A stretch of DNA of 64,000 bases from Diprion similis (Eukaryota; Arthropoda; Insecta; Hymenoptera; Diprionidae). A program made the translations under genes and the position numbers. The notes beneath the pieces were generated by a model that made no database searches, was not told the origin of the DNA, and saw nothing but the letters and a program-made list of their open reading frames with translations. Of the stretch, positions 13,601-23,700 are shown piece by piece (positions within the stretch are counted from its first letter, which is position 1; every line of letters starts with the position of its first letter). Location: NCBI RefSeq assembly GCF_021155765.1, contig NC_060114.1, forward strand, positions 14,145,501 to 14,209,500, given 5' to 3'.

Positions 13601-16600
13601 TCTATATTGACTTATACTGATCCTGTCATATGGATGAGTTGCGAATAGGTCTAGGCACAAACCCGGTTTCACTATCCGACATTTTAACCACAGTAGAGAG
13701 AAATCCGGTTTTGTTTTCTTATTCTTCCTACAGAGATGAACTTTTATTTCCATCAAGGTACTTTTTATCAAATTGGTCAATTTTGCGGAAATGTGGATGG
13801 TGTGACCTCGCGAAGTTCTTCGCCAAGTAATGTAATCCTGGTGAGTACATATTTCGTGAAATGTTTTACATCTCATAATTGTTAATGAATTTTTACGTTT
13901 AATATTATTAGTTTAATTAAAATTTAGTAACAAACTCTTGTACTCCCAGTACAATGTATTAATTTATTGTGTGTTAATCTATCGGCAGTTAGAAAAAGCA
14001 AGGAAATATATTGTGAAGATAGAAGGAGGAGATGATAAGACAAATCTCACGCTCAGCTACCGATGGAATCAGTGTGGTGGATTACTTGGTGGTCCTTCTC
14101 AAACTATTACTGCACCAAAAAATCGAACTTACCCGATAGATTGCGTCTGGCGAATAGAATATCCGGATGCAGGCAGCCGAATCATAATGACTTTTAAGAA
14201 ATTGAATCTTACACGATGCGAACGGAACTACATTGCTATAAGGTGAATTGTGCGCTTAGTTGCATAAATATTGTTACGAAGTTGTGTTCACTCTCATCAT
14301 ACACTCGGGTACGGCTGATGCTGTTACCAATATTTATCCCTTGTTAGCGGTTTCATAATTTGCCTATCGGTGTACGGAGTTGGTCAGTCAACAGTCATTA
14401 TTGTAGAAGCTACTTTGTAAAATTTCTGTTTGTAAATACCTTGCAACTATTTATACCTTTCAAACAGAAATGGCGGCCCCTACTCACCAATGTTGCCCAA
14501 ATATTGCGGATCTGTTGTACCGAATGCTACAATGTCGACATCTAACAAATTGTGGATCGAGTATCGCGCCGAAGATCCGAGTGACTTTGAACTGCAGTTG
14601 GACACATATGATGCTTCTTGCAGTATTGCGTATCCGAGAAATTCTGGAGAAATTTCCAGTCCTAAGTATGCATTATTCCGATTACTCTAAATTCTTTGAT
14701 AGCTTATGGATATTCAATCAATTGTTTTTTATACAAAAGCTATGTGGTCTAAGAACACGGTAGGAACCACTCTTGCCGCGTATCTGTGATGTAGTATATT
14801 TTTACAGGTTCCCAATAACACAGTATCCGAATAATGCAGAGTGCTCGTGGAATATAAAAGTAGACAACGGATATCACATTGTATTAGAGTTTGTAGACCG
14901 GTTCCAGCTGGAACAAAGTGCAGAATGTGTCAAGGACTTCGTCCAGGTACCTCATATCGGTCTTACAATAGACTGAAGTATTTCAATCAGATAGTGCCCA
15001 CCAACAATTAATTACGAGGTTGAAGTGAGTAACGTTAACGTGACGAAAGAATGAGAAGATAACTACTATTTTGGAATGTTTAAGTGACTTTGAAGGGGTC
15101 AAGTTTTTAGAATTCGAGTATATTTTGCTTCATTATAGCTCACTGAAATTTTAAATAATCCTAAATGCGCAAAATGACAATTCTTCCTAGACATGCATCA
15201 TTGCTAAAATAACGTTACTGACTTTACCCTCATAATTAATTAAATGTTACGGTCTCTCCGCCAGAAACCCACTCAGATCAGTTAGCGTTTATTATCACGA
15301 ACAAGTGCAACTCCGATCACAGGTGTTCGATTGGCGCGAGGATCCTACAACCGGGGTTACTTCGTGGTATCCCTATCCGAAACTATGCGGCAGATCAATG
15401 CCTCAGCCGCTGAACTCAACTTCGAATCGCATGAGAGTTTTGTTCCGGTCGAATGACAAGATTCAAGGGGACGGATTTCGTGCAAGGTGGAGTGTCAATT
15501 GCGGTGAAACCACCATATTAGTAACGAAGCAAAAGAAGTATCTCACTTCGCCCGGGTGGCCCAGACCGTACGGAAGAAACCTGTTCTGTAACTATACGTT
15601 TATAGCACCAGGAGAGAACTTCATTGTACGGTTTGTCGCATTCGAACTGCAGCCTGTAGGTAAATTGGTTTGCCTAGTATGAATGGCGTGGAAATACTCA
15701 CTGGTTACGCTTTATGGCAGACACTCAAAGCAATTACGGTCTCCTCTACAGGCCGGAACAAAAACTGTCAGACGGATAACGTGACTCTAATAAAGGCCAA
15801 TAGGTATACAAGGGACCCGACTACATATTGTGGTTATGATCGTCCACCTATACAAAGAGTCGATTCACGATTGGAAATGCACTTCGCGACGGATAACTAT
15901 ATAGAAAATACGGGATTCAAATTAGAATATTACGCTGATGGTAAGTTTCTAAAACAGTTTCTGTAGTGCTATTGTTTTTTAAAATTACTCAATCATTTAC
16001 TAACGTTTCATCAAAATTCCTACTACATCTTCTCAACCCCATGCTGTAAACTAATTTTGCAGGATGCGGAGGTACGATAACCAGTCCTGCCGACGTAATA
16101 TCACCTGCGATAGATTACAGTGGTACTTATTATGGAAATATTGATTGTATTTGGATCGTGGAAGCCCCACCTGGAAAAACTATTGTTCTCAGAATTGAAA
16201 GCTTCGATCTTGAAACCAGTTCTGGGTCAGTAGTTAAATTTACTCTCTGAATTTGAGATATCGTCTTTGCAATGTATGAAGAGGTGGCAATATCTAGAAT
16301 TAGTACATGCTTATCTCAAAGACGTAAATTGTTGCTCGAAACGTGATGGATTTTGATTTTGATATGTAAAGTTTTAATTCACCAACTTACTGTACCCTGA
16401 TGTATATGTAGGTGCGTGTACGACTACGTAGCTGTGTACTCCACCCGTTCTATGGAGAAGGAAAGTAGGTTAATTCTACTATGTGGTACGTCGATCGGAA
16501 ACCCCTCAATCAGATCAACTACTGGTATCATGAGCATAAACTTCATTACGGACCCATTTGTTCACGGACGTGGCTTCAAAGCAAAGGCGAGTCAAGGAAT

Positions 16601-19397
16601 GAAGTGAAGGTGAGACATGTACTTATAACAGTATGATATGTGCTTTTCTCATTCCATAGGTTTTATTCACTACCGGTATCGCGGATGGCTGTGGAGGTGA
16701 TATCGATCTTTCAGGATCACAAACTTTCCGAACACAAAATAATACGATCTACAATTCTCTGGAAGATTGTCACTGGTCTATTCGAGCGCCGAGCGATAAT
16801 TACATTAGATTCACGATAAATAGCATTGATTTGAAAAATGCGACATCTCCAGCGGGCGAAAATCGGACAGCAAATGCGTCATGCTCTGGTGACTATTTGG
16901 AGGTAAAAAACATTCACGAATCTCAGGCAGTGATGTAAATTGAAAATTGTTTCAGACACTCGTTAAATATTTTTTTTTTTTTCTTTGCTTTCTTCCTAAA
17001 GGTGCGTGATGGATGGGGTCCTTTTTCCGAACTAATTGACACATACTGTGGAAATGTTATTCCACCACCTATAACGTCGTCGACAAATAGAATGTGGATC
17101 AGATTTGTGACCGATGGTACACTAAACGGGAATGGAGTGACAGCAACACTTGAAGCACTCCGTAGTAAGAATGGAATATAGTTTTTGTCTAATTTCCATC
17201 AAGATTAATAGTGGTATACATGCAGACCTAACGTAGTATGCTCTGTAAAATATTTTACAGTTGGAATAGTTTTAATTTCGCAATCAACTCGATTCGGTCT
17301 TCCATTGTAATATCGTAATGGCAAATTTTTTTTTTTTTTTGGGTTTACGAAGTTGCAAATATGTGTTCATGAAGTTTTTCTCTCGTTCTCTAAAAAGACA
17401 TTGCAGGTTCTCAAAATAGTTCAGGTCTTCTGAACTACATTTACTGTTCGATGTACTAGGTCAAATATTACCTAATACTTATTAGTACAAGCAATACTTC
17501 TACATTGCAGATCCTTGCGGTAATACAAGTCTGTTGATTCAAAATTATACTCAAGTATTGACATCACCGAAGTTTCCGGGCGTTTACGATGCTGGGTTGA
17601 GATGTCGCTGGTTCCTGTCTTACCCAGGTGGGAGGTCAATCCGTTGGAAGAGTTTGACAATACACTTCGAGCAATTTGACTTGGAGAGTTCTCAGAATTG
17701 TAATAACGAAAAGCTGACCATCCGCGATGCAAGTGTTTGTAGTTTTTGTACCGTGATTGTACTTTCCACATATACTTGTAGTAAATTTCATTACTGTAGC
17801 GTGCTGCATTGTTGATTAGGATGATGACTTCATCAGTGAAGGTTTCGGACAAAAATTGATATTCGGCGGTTTGAGAAGGAACGGAAGACACTGGATGGTA
17901 GGTGTTATAGAATATTCATATTTCATACAATAATCGTCTATGATGATTTATACAGAAGGTATTCATTAACTTTTCAGAGTAGCCGTCTAACGCAGGAAGC
18001 TTATACATACTGTGGTAGTGATCTACCATTCGATTTTCACAGGTATAAATCTACACCTACATGATATTTCTATTAATCGTGTGTTGCATTGCAAATTTGA
18101 GGACGAAGACATCAGCTCATCGAGTATAAACTTACCGTTAATTAACCGTTTCTCCACAGCCAGGCAAAAGGTGTTGAAATTACATTTGAATCGTCCCAAA
18201 ATACGAAAGAAAGGCACACTGGATTTAAGATCGAATACAGTGAGAGTGTGTGCAATAGAAATTTCACTCTTCCTCAAGGACGCATTTTTCACCTAGGTTC
18301 CAGCAATTGTTTCTTCACGATAACAGCTCCAGTGGGTTTTACGATTTCACTTTACTTCAACAAGCTTTCCCTGTTGCTCTATACAAATTGTTCGAGAGAA
18401 GCGGTACAGGTAGTGTATTCAGAAAATATGGGATGTAAGCGATGTCATGCTATGCAGTAATATTGCGGAAGGTTTCAGTGTGTACGATGATACATCCTAA
18501 ATTTGTAACAAACTTAATTGCAGGTATATGATGGAGGTTTCAGCAATACCACCTTAGCTCGCGTGTGTGGTTACACCATACCAAATCCTATCTTCAGTTC
18601 TGGGAATAAACTGAGCTTGCATACTTGGTCTCGTGCTGCGTCAGCCTCACAAATTTACGATATAACGTACACGACGACTGACAAAGGTACCAGGTTTCTG
18701 AAAATTGTATTGATTTTGATTGTTATATTGTACTTCTGTTTCATTGGTTTTCTAATCCATTATCTGTTTAATGTTTGCTGCAGGAAGAGGTTGCGGAGGG
18801 AAACTTTACAATACCAAAGGTCGCTTCACATCCCCGCTGTATCCGGAACCGTTCCATAACGTAAGCGAATGCACTTGGGAAGTGACTGTGCCAACGGGTT
18901 TTGTTGTGGATCTATTCTTCAAAGTGTTTGACCTTGGACTGAAGGAAACCTGCCTAACTGACGTTTTAGAAATTTATAATGTACAACCTGATGGGCAAGA
19001 ATTATTCGTGAAAAGTTACTGTGGGGAGGTGAGTACTGCAAACGTTAAAACAACACTTTAACAAAAATTGAAAATTGGTGTTTCCATGATCTAAACTGCA
19101 AATTGCAGTTCGATTTAACTTTGGACGCAAAACGTCCGTTGATTTTACTATACTGATTAGCTAGATTTAATCATATTTGTGTTTCCTTACAGGACCGTCC
19201 AACTCCGTACCGTTCCTCGAATTACAAAATATTGGTCAAGTATAAGACATCGATGAATAACGAAGGTACAGGCTGGATTATTGAATTCCAAGCACGTCGT
19301 CATGGTCAGTAATAATGAAAAATTGGAAATCATGATTGACTCTCCGACCTTGAAGCGTGGTTACTTAAAATATGTCTCTTGATGGATTACAGAATAG
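356..19397 (+). CDS. CUBN: Cubilin, complete 53-exon gene (about 3772 aa)
   Basis: Cubilin is a giant secreted, membrane-associated endocytic receptor. With amnionless it takes up protein ligands, in insects mainly in nephrocytes. The spliced model joins in frame throughout: ATG at 356, hydrophobic signal peptide (residues about 11-27, ending near GICEA), N-terminal oligomerisation region to about residue 170, eight EGF-like repeats (about 173-515) and 27 CUB domains (about 522-3772). Human cubilin has 3623 aa and the same 8 EGF + 27 CUB layout. There is no transmembrane segment, as expected, because amnionless supplies the anchor. Introns typically fall in phase 1 just before the CGG that opens a CUB domain, and in phase 0 just before the (I/V)xDG strand. 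The last exon is tiny, giving a Glu and the stop (19393-19397); reading through the preceding donor would stop at about 19313, almost the same C-terminus. The exons are listed in the four block entries below. Uncertain junctions: 12779/12951, 16586/16660 and 17752/17820. Confidence 0.96.
1544..3216 (+). other. CUBN: cubilin EGF-like repeats 1-8 (exons 5-10)
   Basis: Exons are 1493-1633, 1720-1823, 2058-2202, 2277-2519, 2603-2921 and 3071-3396. The eight repeats open at [55 protein letters not shown] and ANPCDPNPC. Repeats 2, 4 and 5 carry the D-x-(D/N)-E-C start of calcium-binding EGF modules. In mammals the EGF cluster and adjacent CUB domains bind amnionless; that role is inferred here. Confidence 0.92.
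3217..7850 (+). other. CUBN: cubilin CUB domains 1-9 (exons 10-20)
   Basis: Exons after 3071-3396 are 3476-3829, 3917-4079, 4197-4387, 4520-5039, 5123-5348, 5875-6192, 6348-6508, 6611-6949, 7038-7388 and 7502-8031. CUB starts are recognised as CGGFIED, CGGEVSA, CGGIYTT, CGGEFVD, CGGIFTA, CGGHFRT, CGGVLTT, CHHTLRS and CGGFLTE. Most domains keep four cysteines, the SPNYP-type loop, the Y/F-CG turn and the acidic positions of calcium-binding CUBs. CUB8 begins CHH instead of CGG. Exon 16 must use the second of two nearby donors (after 6192) to keep frame with 6348. Confidence 0.92.
5384..5541 (+). mobile_element. decayed tRNA-derived SINE-like element in cubilin intron 15
   Basis: This lies within the intron 5349-5874. 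It has a B-box-like stretch (gggttagaatctc, about 5477-5489) preceded about 60 bases upstream by A-box-like stretches (tagcggtctggg, about 5416-5427; also tagcgatccggg). It ends in a run of 11 T (5531-5541). This is the layout of a tRNA-derived SINE with a simple tail. It does not fold as an intact tRNA by eye. No second copy was seen in the window, so the family is unnamed. Confidence 0.4.
7851..13113 (+). other. CUBN: cubilin CUB domains 10-18 (exons 20-34)
   Basis: Exons after 7502-8031 are 8214-8484, 8737-8985, 9090-9604, 9726-9930, 10015-10380, 10477-10670, 10741-10898, 11017-11205, 11305-11483, 11580-11801, 11996-12151, 12508-12586, 12656-12779 and 12951-13113. Domain starts are CGGKFTT, CGARIVT, CGGTYTS, a Cys-less start near 9428 (ELSGPTGDI), CDTVVAL, CGGELYG, CGGEIIL, CNRVVRG and CGGDLVG. 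CUB18 (exons 32-34) lacks the second cysteine pair. The donor at 12780 was chosen because it restores frame with 12951 and places the intron at the same site as in sister domains (Q|FYN, comparable to K|IYDG). Confidence 0.86.
13199..19397 (+). other. CUBN: cubilin CUB domains 19-27 (exons 35-53)
   Basis: Exons are 13199-13423, 13734-13840, 13989-14242, 14468-14665, 14808-14946, 15323-15659, 15752-15940, 16063-16225, 16412-16586, 16660-16902, 17002-17164, 17511-17752, 17820-17897, 17978-18042, 18160-18409, 18524-18686, 18784-19028, 19193-19304 and 19393-19397. Domain starts are CGGKVTN, CGGLLGG, CSIAYPR, CGETTIL, CGGTITS, CGGDIDL, CGNTSLL, CNRNFTL and CGGKLYN, which completes 27. The donor after 17752 (gtgatt) is weak, so that exon end is the least certain of this block. 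Confidence 0.87.
16587..16659 (+). other. CUBN: likely GC-AG intron of cubilin (intron 43)
   Basis: The only junction that keeps frame between exon 43 and exon 44 (acceptor ag at 16658-16659) is AAG|gcgagt at 16587, a GC donor with otherwise good consensus. It yields the CUB strand GFKAK-VLFTTG followed by CGGD. Using a nearby GT donor instead either crosses an in-frame TGA at 16605-16607 or shifts frame. GC-AG introns are a known minor class of U2 introns. Confidence 0.7.
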
Positions 19398-20234
19398 GGA
19401 ACCTGCAAGTACGTTGTATCGTGGCGCTGAACAGTCTTTGCATGTTGAGCAGAACTTCTACACTTTGTCCTGTAAGAGGTTCGATGAATCGAAGTGGAAC
19501 TGACGTACAATAAAAATAAATTGCGAATTGCAAGTAGATTATTAAATTTAGAACATTGTAGGATTGACTACTGCGGAGATGCAAAGAAATTTTTCGATTT
19601 TCGGCTGAAACCATCGAAAAGTTGATGACAGCGACCGATTTCTTCCGTGGAATAAGATTGTTCTTGCGTCTGAATATTTTAATTCTACTACATTTGAGAA
19701 TCGCGGAAATTGAGGAACAAAGAAAGACTTTTTTGTGACTTTTGAAGGAGTTGACCATCTTTTTGTCAAGCGAAAAACTTTCCGTTTCAGAGTCAATTCA
19801 CAACGATTTGACCCTCTATAAACTAATTGTACCTCAAGGGTTACGAAAAACGTCTGTATACACTACGTAGTAGAAGCAACATCTGAAGGAAAGTGATAAA
19901 AAATAGTGATATTCGGTTATTTTTTTTTTTATTGAAGGTGACATAAAATAGTGACAATACAATATTATATACATCGTATCGTGCAGCGGCGCTCACCATC
20001 TGTACGCAGGCCGCAACTTAGGCTAATAACTATCTCATATGATGTTACTCATATTTTGCTTCGTGTAATGTTTATTGCACTGTTTTTATATACTAGTTAG
20101 ACACTTCTTGAGGTGAAAGACACTGACACTAGAGAACTTGTACTACAATTGAAGAATAATAAAGATGCTGAAATTGAAACTTTACACCTATGAGTTTGTG
20201 ATTTTTCTGACCCACCTTTTAAAAAACCCAATGA
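19398..20234. other. cubilin 3' UTR and gene-free spacer up to the satellite
   Basis: A canonical AATAAA lies at 19509-19514, about 112 bases after the cubilin stop, and probably directs polyadenylation. The rest of the stretch is AT-rich, with a T run near 19920-19931, and no gene or RNA is recognised. Two overlapping minus-strand open frames (19387-19796) have no family features. Confidence 0.6.
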
Positions 20235-20770
20235 AGATTTGACGTTTTCCGGTTGTAAGTTTTGATCCGTTGCTCGCAGTGACTCTGGATTACGCTTAAT
20301 CGACTCCTCGCGCAGAATTACGTCAATATAGTGCATAAAAAAGTAGCTACTAGCAATTGTCGGAGTCGATAAAATTTTCACCTGAAATCCAAAGGGGTTA
20401 GCCTGAGTTTTTTCCTCATTTTCGGAGCCGAAAATTTTTCGTTTCGAAATCGATTTGTATGACCCTTTCCGGAGTAAATCGACCCCCAGGAACCCAAAAA
20501 ACACATGAAAAAGAGCGTCGGACCAACAGCAGAGAAATGAGGACGAAAATAATCAGTTTTTCGCCTGTAACTTCTCAGGCGTTAATCGCAGCGTATTGGG
20601 ACTGCGCCCAATCAATTTCTCTCGCAAAATTACGTCGGAATGGTGCCTTAAAGAATTTATTGCAGCCCTTTTCAAAGTCGTCGAAATTTTCGCCAAAAAT
20701 CCAAAGGGGTTAGCCTTAGTTTTTTCCTCATTTTCGGAGCCTTAAATTTTTCGTCTCGGAATCGATTTGT

Positions 20771-23700
20771 ATGACCCTTTCCGGAGTAAATGGACCCCCA
20801 GGAACTCAAAAAACACATGAAAAAGAGCGTAGGACCAACAGCAGAGAAATGGGGACGAAAATATTCAGTTTTTCGCCTGTAACTTCTCAGGCGTTAATCG
20901 CAGCGTATTGGGACTGCGCCCAATCGATTTCTCTCGCAAAATTACGTCGGAATAGTGCCTTGAAGAATTTATTGCAGCCCTTTTCAAAGTCGTCGAAATT
21001 TTCGCCAAAAATCCAAAGGGGTTAGCCTTAGTTTTTTCCCCATTTTCGGAGCCGAAAATTTTTCGTCTCGAAATCGGTTGGTATGACCCTTTCCAGAGTA
21101 AATCGACCCCCAGGAACTCAAAAAACACATGATAACGAGCGTAGGACCAACAGCAGAGAAATGAGGACGAAAATAATCAGTTTTTCGCCTGTAACTTCTC
21201 AGGCGTTAATCGCAGCGTATTGGGACTGCGCCCAATCGATTTCTCTCGCAAAATTACGTCGGAATAGTGCCTTAAAGAATTTATTGCAGCCCTTTTCAAA
21301 GTCGTCGAAATTTTCGCCAAAAATCCAAAGGGGTTAGCCTTAGTTTTTTCCTCATTTTCGGAGCCGAAAATTTTTCGTCTCGGAATCGATTTGTATGACC
21401 CTTTCCGGAGTAAATCGACCCCCAGGAACTCAAAAAACACATGAAAAAGAGCGTCGGACCAACAGCAGAGAAATGAGGACGAAAATAATCAGTTTTTTGC
21501 CTGTAACTTCTCAGGCGTTAATCGCAGCGTATTGGGACTGCGCCCAATCGATTTCTCTCGCAAAATTACGCCGGAATAGTGCCTTAAAGAATTTATTGCA
21601 GCCCTTTCCAAAGTCGTCGAAATTTTCGGCAAAAATCCAAAGAGGTTAGCCTTAGTTTTTTCCTCATTTTCGGAGCCGAAAATTTTTCGTCTCGGAATCG
21701 ATTTGTATGACCCTTTCCGGAGTAAATCGACCCCCAGGAACTCGAAAAACACATGAAAAAGAGCGTCGGACCAACAGCAGAGAAATGAGGACGAAAATAA
21801 TCAGTTTTTTGCCTGTAACTTCTCAGGCGTTAATCGCAGCGTATTGGGACTGCGCCCAATCGATTTCTCTCGCAAAATTACGCCGGAATAGTGCCTTAAA
21901 GAATTTATTGCAGCCCTTTCCAAAGTCGTCGAAATTTTCGGCAAAAATCCAAAGAGGTTAGCCTTAGTTTTTTCCTCATTTTCGGAGCCGAAAATTTTTC
22001 GTCTCGGAATCGATTTGTATGACCCTTTCCGGAGTAAATCGACCCCCAGGAACTCGAAAAACACATGAAAAAGAGCGTCGGACCAACAGCAGAGAAATGG
22101 GGACGAAAATAATCAGTTTTTCGCCTGTAACTTCTCAGGCGTTAATCGCAGCGTATTGGGACTGCGCCCAATCGATTTCTCTCGCAAAATTACGTCGGAA
22201 TAGTGCCTGAAAGAATTTATTGCAGCCCTTTTCAAAGTCGTCGAAATTTTCGCCAAAAATCCAAAGGGGTTAGCCTTAGTTTTTTCCCCATTTTCGGAGC
22301 CGAAAATTTTTCGTCTCGGAATCGATTGGTATGACCCTTTCCGGAGTAAATCGACCCCCAGGAACTCAAAAAACACATGAAAAACAGCGTCGGACCAACA
22401 GCAGAGAAATGAGGACGAGAATAATCAGTTTTTTGCCTGTAACTTCTCAGGCGTTAATCGCAGCGTATTGGGACTGCGCCCATTCGATTGCTCTCGCAAA
22501 ATTACGTCGGAATAGTGCCTTAAAGAATTTATTGCAGCCCTTTTCAAAGTCGTCGAAATTTTCGCCAAAAATCCAAAGGGGTTAGCCTTAGTTTTTTCCC
22601 CATTTTCGGAGCCGAAAATTTTTCGTCTCGAAATCGATTGGTATGACCCTTTCCGGAGTAAATCGACCCCCAGGAACTCAAAAAACACATGAAAAAGAGC
22701 GTAGGACCAACAGCAGAGAAATGGGGACGAAAATAATCAGTTTTTCGCCTGTAACTTCTCAGGCGTTAATCGCAGCGTATTGGGACTGCGCCCAATCGAT
22801 TTCTCTCGCAAAATTACGTCGGAATAGTGCCTTAAAGAATTTATTGCAGCCCTTTTCAAAGTCGTCGAAATTTTCGCCAAAAATCCAAAGGGGTTAGCCT
22901 TAGTTTTTTCCCCATTTTCGGAGCCGAAAATTTTTCGTCTCGAAATCGATTGGTATGACCCTTTCCGGAGTAAATCGACCCCCAGGAACTCAAAAAACAC
23001 ATGAAAAAGAGCGTCGGACCAACAGCAGAGAAATGAGGACGAGAATAATCAGTTTTTTGCCCGTAACTTCTCAGGCGTTAATCGCAGCGTATTGGGACTG
23101 CGCCCAATCGATTTCTCTCGCAAAATTACGTCGGAATAGTGCCTCAAAGAATTTATTGCAGCCCTTTCTAAAGTTGTCGAAATTTTCGCTAAAAATCCAA
23201 AGGGGTTAGCCTTAGTTTTTTCCTCATTTTCGGAGCCGACAATTTTTCGTCTCGGAATCGATTTGTATGACCCTTTCCGGAGTAAATCGACCCCCAGAAA
23301 CTCAAAAAACACATGAAAAAGAGCGTCGGACCAACAGCAGAGAAATGAGGACGAGAATAATCAGTTTTTTGCCTGTAACTTCTCAGGCGTTAATCGCAGC
23401 GTATTGGGACTGCGCCCAATCGATTTCTCTCGCAAAATTACTTCGGAATAGTGCCTGAAAGAATTTATTGCAGCCCTTTTCAAAGTCGTCGAAATTTTCG
23501 CCAAAAATCCAAAGGGGTTAGCCTTAGTTTTTTCCCCATTTTCGAAGCCGAAAATTTTTCGTCTCGGAATCGATTGTTATGACCCTTTCCGGAGTAAATC
23601 GACCCCCAGGAACTCAAAAAACACATGAAAAAGAGCGTCGGACCAACAGCAGAGAAATGAGGACGAGAATAATCAGTTTTTTGCCTGTAACTTCTCAGGC

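Noticed and set aside
16596-16607. Premature stop (TGA) making cubilin a pseudogene
   Set aside because: The TGA lies downstream of a GC donor that restores frame and the CUB fold, and the other 52 exons are intact.
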